NCBI GenBank assembly: GCA_012514775.1
Contig: JAAYZQ010000054.1
Span: 1-36,104, forward strand
Direction of reading: 5' to 3'
Origin: Anaerolineaceae bacterium
Lineage (GTDB): Bacteria; Chloroflexota; Anaerolineae; JAAYZQ01
Length of the DNA: 36,104 nucleotides
Made by a program: the position numbers and the translations under genes. Below are positions 30,535-36,104 of this stretch, piece after piece; positions within the stretch are counted from its first letter, which is position 1, and the number at the start of each line of letters is the position of its first letter. The notes below the pieces were generated by a model. The model was not told the DNA's origin and searched no databases. It saw nothing but the letters and a program-made list of their open reading frames with translations.

Positions 30535-31514
30535 AGACCATACGGAGTGGCCTGTTGTGGCCGGGGACGCTGGCCGTCCTGCTGTTGCTGCTCCTGGGGG
30601 CCGCGGCCTGTGGCCCGTCGGGGCCGGACGGGGCCGCGGCCATCGCCGAGCCAGGGCCGGCCGCCCTGGGCGCCGGCGAAAAGCTCCAGGTGGTGGCCAC
30701 GACCAACATCGTGGGCGACGTCGTCGGCCGGGTGGGGGGCGACAGGATCGAGCTGATGACCCTCATGGGCATCGGCGTCGACCCCCACAGCTACGTGCCC
30801 GCTCCCTCCGAGGTGGCCGCCATCCACGACGCGGACCTGGTGTTCCTGAACGGCGGCGGCCTGGAGGACGGACTGGAGAACGTCCTGGAGAGCGCCGGCG
30901 GCGAGGCGCCGCGGGTCGAGATCTCCCAGGGGATCCAGTTTCGGCCGGCTGAGGGTGAGGCCCACGCCGGGGAAGACGACGACCACGGCGAGGTGGATGC
31001 CCACGTCTGGTTCAGCGTTCCCAACGTCATCCAGTGGGTGGAAAACGCCCGGCAGGCCCTCAGCCTTCGGGACCCGGGCAACGCGGACGCCTACCGGGCC
31101 AACGCCGAGGCCTACACGCAAGAGCTGGAAGAGCTGGACGCCTGGATCCAGGCCCAGGTGGAGTCCATCCCCGTGGAGAACCGCAAGCTGGTCACCAATC
31201 ACGCCAGCTTTGCCTACCTCGCCGACCGGTACGGGCTGGAGCAGGTGGGCACCGTCTACACCTTTAACCCGTCGGCCGAGCCCTCGGCCCGGGCCATCGC
31301 CGCGCTCCAGGAGATCATCCAGCGCTACGGCGTGCCGGCCATCTTTACCGAGAGCACGGTCAATGTCAAGCTGGCGGAGCAGGTGGCCGCCGATACGGGC
31401 GTCCGCCTGGTGTCCCTCTACACCGGCTCCCTCGGCGGGCCGGGCAGCGGGGCCGAGACGTACGTCGAGCTGATGCGCTACGACGTGACGGCCATCGTGG
31501 AGGCGCTGCGATGA
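30531..31514 (+). CDS. znuA: Zinc-type ABC substrate-binding lipoprotein (ZnuA-like)
   Basis: A 327-aa cluster A-I metal-binding lipoprotein. Signal peptide with C27 as likely lipidation site (GAAAC). Likely ligands are H86 (DPHSY), H158 (DAHVWFS) and H224 (TNHASFAY). The fourth position, usually Asp in the LY-x-D-S motif, is Gly299 here (LYTGS), which fits three-His zinc binding. A His/acid-rich loop (EGEAHAGEDDDHGE, 141-154) sits just before H158, a hallmark of ZnuA-type zinc proteins. ATG 30531 follows GGGGGAAGGG and overlaps the zur stop. Its own stop overlaps the ATPase start as ATGA. Confidence 0.88.
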   Translation: MKTIRSGLLWPGTLAVLLLLLLGAAACGPSGPDGAAAIAEPGPAALGAGEKLQVVATTNIVGDVVGRVGGDRIELMTLMGIGVDPHSYVPAPSEVAAIHDADLVFLNGGGLEDGLENVLESAGGEAPRVEISQGIQFRPAEGEAHAGEDDDHGEVDAHVWFSVPNVIQWVENARQALSLRDPGNADAYRANAEAYTQELEELDAWIQAQVESIPVENRKLVTNHASFAYLADRYGLEQVGTVYTFNPSAEPSARAIAALQEIIQRYGVPAIFTESTVNVKLAEQVAADTGVRLVSLYTGSLGGPGSGAETYVELMRYDVTAIVEALR

Positions 31515-32281
31515 CGGACGAGATCTTGCGCGTTGAGAACCTGACCGTGGGCTACAACGGCAGCCATGCCCTGGAAGAGGTGAGCCTGGCCGTCAACGAG
31601 GGCGAGCAGGTGGCCATCGTCGGCCCCAACGGGGCGGGCAAGAGCACGCTGTTCAAGGCACTGGTGGGGCTCATCCCGCCTGTTTCGGGCACCATCTCGA
31701 CCAACGGCGCCGAGATGGCCTACGTGACCCAGCGCTCGGCGGTGGACTGGAGCTTTCCGGTGACCGTCCACGACGTGGTCATGATGGGCCGCATCGGCAA
31801 GATGGGCTGGCTGCGTTGGAAGCGCCCCCGCGACGGCGAGATCGTGGAGCGCTGCCTGGAACAGGTGGGCATGGCCGAGCTGGCCAACCGCCAGATCGGC
31901 GAGCTTTCGGGCGGGCAGCAGCAGCGGGTCTTTATCGCCCGCGCCCTGGCCCAGGAGGCGCGCATCCTGCTCATGGACGAGCCCTTCAGCGGCGTGGACG
32001 CCGCGGCCCAGGAGACGATCCTGGATCTGCTGCAAACCCTGCCCCGCCAGGGCGTCACCGTCCTGGTCTCGACCCACGACCTGAACCTGGCCGTGGAGCG
32101 CTTTGACCGCATCGCGCTGCTTAACCGCCGCCTGGTAGCCTATGGCCTGCCAAGGCAGGTCATCCGGCCCGAGACGCTGGCGGCGGCCTATGGCGGGCAG
32201 GCGGTGTGGCGCGGCGAGGACTATGCCCTGGTGTTGGGCGACATCGACTGCTGCGGAGAGGGAGGACACCGTCATGGCTGA
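31511..32281 (+). CDS. znuC: Zinc ABC transporter ATPase (ZnuC-like)
   Basis: A 256-aa ABC ATPase with Walker A GPNGAGKS (about 38-45), Q-loop VTQRSAVDWSFP (about 74-85), signature LSGGQQQR (about 134-141), Walker B ILLMDEP (about 154-160) and H-loop STHDL. It starts with ATG overlapping the znuA stop. The last residues read D-C-C-G-E-G-G-H-R-H-G, a possible metal-binding tail, although that stretch also encodes the GGAGGA ribosome site of the next gene. It overlaps the permease gene by 8 bases. Confidence 0.92.
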   Translation: MTDEILRVENLTVGYNGSHALEEVSLAVNEGEQVAIVGPNGAGKSTLFKALVGLIPPVSGTISTNGAEMAYVTQRSAVDWSFPVTVHDVVMMGRIGKMGWLRWKRPRDGEIVERCLEQVGMAELANRQIGELSGGQQQRVFIARALAQEARILLMDEPFSGVDAAAQETILDLLQTLPRQGVTVLVSTHDLNLAVERFDRIALLNRRLVAYGLPRQVIRPETLAAAYGGQAVWRGEDYALVLGDIDCCGEGGHRHG

Positions 32282-33155
32282 TCTGCTGGAGATGCTGCTC
32301 GAACCCCTGCGCTACCCCTTCATGGTCCGCGGGCTGCTGGCGTCCGTCATGGTCGGCACGCTGTGTGCCGTGGTGGGCAGCTATGTCGTGCTGCGGGGCA
32401 TGGCCTTTTTTGGCGACGCCCTGGCCCACGCCATCTTGCCCGGCGTGGCGGCCAGCTACCTGATGGGGGCCAACCTCTTCTGGGGCGCGCTGGCCATGGG
32501 CCTCGTCACCGCCCTGGGCATCGGCTACGTCAGCGGGCGCGGCCAGGTGAAGGAGGACACGGCCATCGGCGTCATCTTTGCCGCCAGCCTGGCCCTGGGC
32601 GTGGCCATGCTCTCCACGGTGCGCGATTACAGCGTCGACCTGACCCATATCCTCTTTGGCAACGTCCTGGGCGTGTCGGCGCAGGACCTGTGGCTGGCGG
32701 CCGGGCTGAGCCTGGTGGTCCTGGTCCTCGTCGTGGCCCTGTACAAGGAACTGCTGCTCGTCTCCTTCGACCCCATCCTGGCCGCCACACTGCGCCTGCC
32801 CCTGACGGCCCTCCAATACCTGCTCCTGGTGCTCATCGCCCTGACCGTCGTCGTCTCGCTGCAAACGGTGGGCGTGGCGCTGATGGTGGCCATGCTGGTG
32901 ACGCCGGCCGCCACCGCCTACCTTCTTACCCGGCGGCTGTGGCACATGATGATCGTCGGGGCCATCATCGGCGTGGTCTCGTCCGTGGGCGGCCTCTATC
33001 TCTCCTTTTACCTGAACATTGCCTCCGGCGCGGCCGTCGTCCTCGTCTGCACCGCCTTTTTTGTCGTCGCCTTTCTCTTTGCGCCGCGGCGCGGTGCCCT
33101 GTGGGAGCTGTTTCAGCCGCGGCGCGCGCCGGCCACTCAGCGCCGACCGGCGTGA
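32274..33155 (+). CDS. znuB: Zinc ABC transporter permease (ZnuB-like)
   Basis: A 293-aa ABC-3 family permease with about eight membrane helices and the motifs GMAFFGDALAHAILPG (42-57) and SLQTVGVALMVAMLVTPAA in the second half. Normal length, ending in a short basic Pro/Arg tail and without the winged-helix extension of the two permeases upstream. ATG 32274 has GGAGGA 8 bases upstream and overlaps the ATPase gene. It is the last gene of the Zn operon. Presumably it works as a homodimer with ZnuC. Confidence 0.92.
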   Translation: MADLLEMLLEPLRYPFMVRGLLASVMVGTLCAVVGSYVVLRGMAFFGDALAHAILPGVAASYLMGANLFWGALAMGLVTALGIGYVSGRGQVKEDTAIGVIFAASLALGVAMLSTVRDYSVDLTHILFGNVLGVSAQDLWLAAGLSLVVLVLVVALYKELLLVSFDPILAATLRLPLTALQYLLLVLIALTVVVSLQTVGVALMVAMLVTPAATAYLLTRRLWHMMIVGAIIGVVSSVGGLYLSFYLNIASGAAVVLVCTAFFVVAFLFAPRRGALWELFQPRRAPATQRRPA

Positions 33156-33501
33156 GGCCCGGCCCGGCAATTCCTCGCGCCGGAGTAGCCGATTGTTGCA
33201 GCTTTACTGATTGAACCGGATATGCCCACATCGCTCGCGGCGGATAACAATCCGCAGCTGTTGCCACTTTGCGCCTGCTGGACTAGAGCGCGGACTGTTG
33301 TCTGCGCCGAGCAGGTGATGGCCAGATTCGTGCTATTCTGTTAAGTAGCAATAATCCGCCACGAGCAGTGGTAGGGAAGAGAAACGCGACATTTACAGAG
33401 CCCTGGAGAGCCGGGAACCCAAGTTGCCAGCCGGGGAGAACCGTGGTATACTGATCGAACATTTGTAGGGCTGTGCCGCGTCGCGGGAAGGAGGCGGCCG
33501 G
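33156..33501. other. Intergenic region with hairpin and promoter
   Basis: About 346 bases after the zinc operon, somewhat lower in GC. It contains a short perfect hairpin (GCGGAT-aaca-ATCCGC, 33240-33255), a weak CCGGC/GCCGG stem after the znuB stop (33170-33184), and the promoter at 33424-33452. No gene or known RNA was seen. Confidence 0.6.
33424..33452 (+). promoter_or_regulatory. Promoter of the polyphosphate cluster
   Basis: TTGCCA (33424-33429), 17-bp spacer, TATACT (33447-33452) with an extended -10 TGG just before it. Leader of about 43 bases to the TTG start at 33502. Confidence 0.8.
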
Positions 33502-35106
33502 TTGGAAGTAGAGGTCAAGTTCGCCGTCCCCGATCGCCCGACATTCCAGCGCTTGCTGGAGGCGCAGACCCTTGGCGGTCTGTCGCTTGGCGAAGGCGCC
33601 GTGGCCCGGGTCCGGGACCATTACCTGGATACCGCCGAGGGCGCGCTACGCGCCCAGGGCTACGCCTGTCGCCTGCGCCAGGAGGAAGACCGTACCCTGG
33701 GCGGCCTCAAGGGGCTGGGCCAGGCGGCGGGAGCGATCCATCGCCGGGAGGAGCTGGAGGTCGAGCTGCCGGGGCTCGTCGGGCCGGCGGACTGGCCTCC
33801 CGGCCCGGCGCGGTCGCTGGCCCTCGATCTTTCCGGGTCCCGCCCTCTCTTGCCCCTGCTGACCATCAGCCAGACGCGCCACACCCGCCCCGTCCTGGCA
33901 TCAAGCGGTACCCTCGCCATCCTCTCCCTGGACGACGTCCGTGTGTGCCGCGACGGCGCGCTCCTGGCCACCTACCTGGAGGTCGAGGCGGAGCTGGCGC
34001 CCGGGCAGGCCGAAGACGACCTGAAACGGCTGGCGACGGCTATCCAGGAGGAGTGGGCCCTCGCGCCGCAGCCCCGGTCCAAGTTCGAGCGGGCGCTACT
34101 GCTCCTCCAGTCCCTCCCACCCGGCGAGGGCGACGGCCGGCCCGCCAGGGGGGGCAAGGCGAGGCCGGGCCTCACCCCGGACGATACCATGGGCCAGGCT
34201 GCGGTCAAGGTGCTGGCCTTTCACTACGGGCGCATGTTGCGCAACGAGCCGGGCACGCGCCTGGGGCAGGACCCCGAGGCGCTCCACGACATGCGCGTCG
34301 CCACGAGGCGCATGCGGGCTGCCCTGCGGGTCTTTGAGCCGGCCGTCGATCCGAAGGCCCTCGCCTCTTTGGGCAAGGGGCTGCGGCGCACCGGACGGGC
34401 GCTGGGCCCCGTGCGCGACCTGGACGTCTTTCGCCAGAAGACCCTGGCCTACCGGGATTCGCTGCCCGAGGGGCAGCGCGGCGGCCTCGACGAGTTCCTG
34501 GCGCTGCTGGAGGCCCGGCGGGAAGCGGCCCGCGAGGAGATGATCGCCTACCTGGACGGCGGGAAATATGCCCGCTTCAAGGCGGCCATGTACGGCTTTG
34601 TCGACGGCGGTGGCGCGAGCGTGCCGGGCAGCGGCCAGGGCGTGGGCGAGGTGGCACCCGCCGCCGTCGAGGAGCGCCTGGCCGCCGTCCTGGCCTATGA
34701 CGGGGAAGTGAACCACCCCGACCCGCCCCCCGAGCGGCTGCACGCCCTGCGCATCGATTGCAAGCGGCTGCGCTACACCCTGGAGTTCTTTGAAGAGGTG
34801 CTGGGCCCGGAAACCCGGGCCGTCATTGGCGAGGTCGTCGCCTTGCAGGACCACCTGGGCGCCGTGCAGGACGCCGTCGTGGCAGGCGACATCCTGCGCG
34901 ATTACCTTGCCACGGGCACGTGGGGTGCCGGGCCCGCCGCGCCCCTGCCGGCCGGCCAGGCGCCGCAGGCTCCCGGCGTCGAGGCGTACCTGGCCGCCAC
35001 CCTGGCCGAGTTCCGGCACCTGGTGGCCACCTTTGCCGCGGCCTGGCAGCGCGTCGCCGGCCCGGAGTTCCGCCGCCTGGTTGCCAGGGCGGTTGCTGCC
35101 CTGTAG
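33502..35106 (+). CDS. CYTH-CHAD polyphosphate-binding protein
   Basis: A 534-aa two-domain protein. The CYTH triphosphate-tunnel domain (1 to about 200) opens with the ExExK signature E2-V-E4-V-K6, then YLDT (41-44), RLRQ (57-60) and YLEVEAEL (158-165). The CHAD domain (about 228-530) is helical with LHDMRVATRRMR (261-272) and its repeat LHALRIDCKRLRYTLEFF (413-430), the His/Arg/Lys-rich polyphosphate-binding motifs. CHAD proteins bind polyphosphate, and CYTH-fused forms may hydrolyse triphosphates. The start is TTG 33502 with AAGGAGG 7 bases upstream, the only start giving an intact ExExK. Linked to two PPK2-like genes, it is probably part of polyphosphate metabolism. Confidence 0.93.
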   Translation: MEVEVKFAVPDRPTFQRLLEAQTLGGLSLGEGAVARVRDHYLDTAEGALRAQGYACRLRQEEDRTLGGLKGLGQAAGAIHRREELEVELPGLVGPADWPPGPARSLALDLSGSRPLLPLLTISQTRHTRPVLASSGTLAILSLDDVRVCRDGALLATYLEVEAELAPGQAEDDLKRLATAIQEEWALAPQPRSKFERALLLLQSLPPGEGDGRPARGGKARPGLTPDDTMGQAAVKVLAFHYGRMLRNEPGTRLGQDPEALHDMRVATRRMRAALRVFEPAVDPKALASLGKGLRRTGRALGPVRDLDVFRQKTLAYRDSLPEGQRGGLDEFLALLEARREAAREEMIAYLDGGKYARFKAAMYGFVDGGGASVPGSGQGVGEVAPAAVEERLAAVLAYDGEVNHPDPPPERLHALRIDCKRLRYTLEFFEEVLGPETRAVIGEVVALQDHLGAVQDAVVAGDILRDYLATGTWGAGPAAPLPAGQAPQAPGVEAYLAATLAEFRHLVATFAAAWQRVAGPEFRRLVARAVAAL

Positions 35107-35124
35107 GAAAAAGGAGCGGTCGAC

Positions 35125-35973
35125 ATGCTGGAAAAGATCGATCTGACCCGGTCCCTGGACGAGGGCGAGTACAAGCGGCAAAGGCCCCTGCTGCAGCGGC
35201 GCCTGTACGACCTGCAAAAGGCCTGCTGGGACGCCAAGATCCCGATCGTCATCCTCTTTGAGGGTTGGGATGCCTCCGGCAAGGGGACGGCCATCAACCT
35301 GCTCACCTCGCGCCTCGACCCCCGCGGCTTCAAGCTCTATCCCATCCAGGCGCCCCGCACCTTCGAGACGCTGCTGCCATGGCTGTGGCGCTTCTGGCTC
35401 AAGCTGCCGAGCTATGGCGAGATGGCCATCTTTGACCGGAGCTGGTACGGGCGCGTGCTCGTGGAGCGCGTCGAAGAGCTGACGCCGGTGCAGGAGTGGC
35501 GCAAGGGCTACCGCGACATCGTGGACTTTGAGCACACCCTGGCCGACGACGGCGTCGTCATCGCCAAGTTTTTCTTGCACATCAGCAAGAAGGAGCAAAA
35601 GAAGCGCTTCAAGGAGCTGGAACGGGATCCCCTGGAGAGCTGGCACGTGCAGCCCGAGGACTGGGAGCACCACGAGAAGTACGATGCTTACGTGGTGGCT
35701 ATCGAGGAGATGCTGGAGCGGACCGACACCGAATGGGGTCCGTGGACCATCGTCGAGGCGACGGATCGACGTTGGGCGCGGGTCAAGATCCTGAAGACCA
35801 TCATTCGCCGAATGGAGGAAGCGCTGCAGGCGCGGGGCCTGCCACTGCCCGAGGAGGCCGGCTCGGAGGCGGTCGAGGCCGAAGAGGAAGACGAGCCGGA
35901 AGCAGAGGCCGAGGTGGCGCCTGCCCCGCCCGTGGAGGCGGAGCCGGTGGCTGCCCCCGCGGAAGCGGCCTGA
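35125..35973 (+). CDS. ppk2: Polyphosphate kinase 2 family phosphotransferase
   Basis: A 282-aa PPK2 that moves phosphate between polyphosphate and nucleotides. Walker A GWDASGKGT (47-55), Walker B-like DRSWYGR (104-110), followed by the VLVERVEEL lid segment (111-119) and the SWHVQPEDWEHHEKYDAY region typical of PPK2. After about residue 240 comes a low-complexity acidic/Ala/Pro tail (EEEDEPEAEAEV and so on) not needed for catalysis; such a tail might limit contacts with polyanions. ATG 35125 has AAAAAGGAG upstream, 18 bases after the CHAD gene. Whether it prefers ADP or AMP is not clear from sequence. Confidence 0.93.
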   Translation: MLEKIDLTRSLDEGEYKRQRPLLQRRLYDLQKACWDAKIPIVILFEGWDASGKGTAINLLTSRLDPRGFKLYPIQAPRTFETLLPWLWRFWLKLPSYGEMAIFDRSWYGRVLVERVEELTPVQEWRKGYRDIVDFEHTLADDGVVIAKFFLHISKKEQKKRFKELERDPLESWHVQPEDWEHHEKYDAYVVAIEEMLERTDTEWGPWTIVEATDRRWARVKILKTIIRRMEEALQARGLPLPEEAGSEAVEAEEEDEPEAEAEVAPAPPVEAEPVAAPAEAA

Positions 35974-36000
35974 CGACAGGCACAGGAGTAGGAGGACCCC

Positions 36001-36104
36001 ATGCTCGGTACTGTGGACCTGGAAAAGAGCCTGACCCGCGAGGAATACGTCCGCGATCTGATCCGCTACCAGTTGCAGTTGCGCAGCCTGGCCTATCAAC
36101 TGTA
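36001..36104 (+). CDS. Second PPK2-like gene, N-terminal fragment (cut by window end)
   Basis: The first 34 codons of a gene starting with ATG 36001 after GGAGGA. It begins MLGTVDLEKSLTREEYVRDL, then QLQLRSLAYQL. This matches the N-terminal helix typical of PPK2 proteins (DLxxxLxxxEYxxxLxxLQxxLxxLQ) and resembles the N terminus of the gene just upstream. The gap of 27 bases suggests the same operon. The catalytic part lies outside the window, so the call rests on the N terminus and context. Confidence 0.68.
   Translation, partial: MLGTVDLEKSLTREEYVRDLIRYQLQLRSLAYQL

Noticed and set aside
33238..33252. A lac-operator-like string GCGGATAACAAT
   Set aside because: It matches only one half of a lac operator and is better explained by a short GCGGAT/ATCCGC hairpin; no LacI-type gene is nearby.

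Overview
This is a GC-rich bacterial chromosomal window with densely packed genes on both strands, many GTG/TTG starts and short intergenic gaps. Several traits point to Chloroflexota (an Anaerolineae-like lineage): secreted proteins with a short C-terminal Y-L-P-V tail, a V4R-type protein, LysM plus L,D-transpeptidase envelope proteins, and GC-rich interspersed palindromic repeats. That assignment is inference; there is no rRNA here to confirm it. No tRNA, rRNA, CRISPR array, IS element or phage gene was seen.

Layout. (1) 1-3583, minus: ribosomal protein S20 with its own promoter and terminator, then a compact set of GH57 glycosidase, pentapeptide-repeat protein and an ABC-2 permease that runs off the left edge. 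(2) 3699-10400: a CocE/PepX-like hydrolase behind a perfect sigma-70 promoter, a receiver-only response regulator, a probably leaderless RlmI methyltransferase, a V4R protein divergent from a helical hypothetical, and a two-domain HAD fusion. (3) 10401-12791: a SIMPL-domain secreted protein bracketed by copies of a palindromic repeat, then hpt and a short N-terminal baeRF (release-factor-like) gene. (4) 12967-22505, minus: a long co-directional block of anchored protein, pth, mfd, subtilase and M14 carboxypeptidase, with ATGA overlaps at two junctions. (5) 22596-25137, minus: a LysE-type exporter, a LysM3-YkuD L,D-transpeptidase, a PqqD-like protein, and a 59-codon small gene overlapping it by GTGA. 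(6) 25238-33155, plus: two metal-uptake operons back to back. One is a DtxR-family regulator with a tro-like SBP, ATPase and two permeases; the other is Zur with ZnuA, ZnuC and ZnuB. (7) 33424-36104, plus: a polyphosphate cluster of CYTH-CHAD, PPK2 and the start of a second PPK2-like gene.

How the parts work together. The metal operons look like separately controlled Mn/Fe-type and Zn-type importers. The first has a palindromic operator overlapping the -10 region of its own regulator's promoter. Both permeases of that first operon carry a C-terminal winged-helix-like extension with conserved histidines, which the Znu permease lacks. The subtilase and carboxypeptidase form a coupled extracellular protein-degrading pair. 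The CHAD and PPK2 genes form a polyphosphate binding and phosphotransfer unit.

The least explained items are the 59-aa gene coupled to the PqqD-like protein, the winged-helix permeases, the tandem HAD fusion whose first half lacks the second catalytic Asp, and the interspersed palindromic element.
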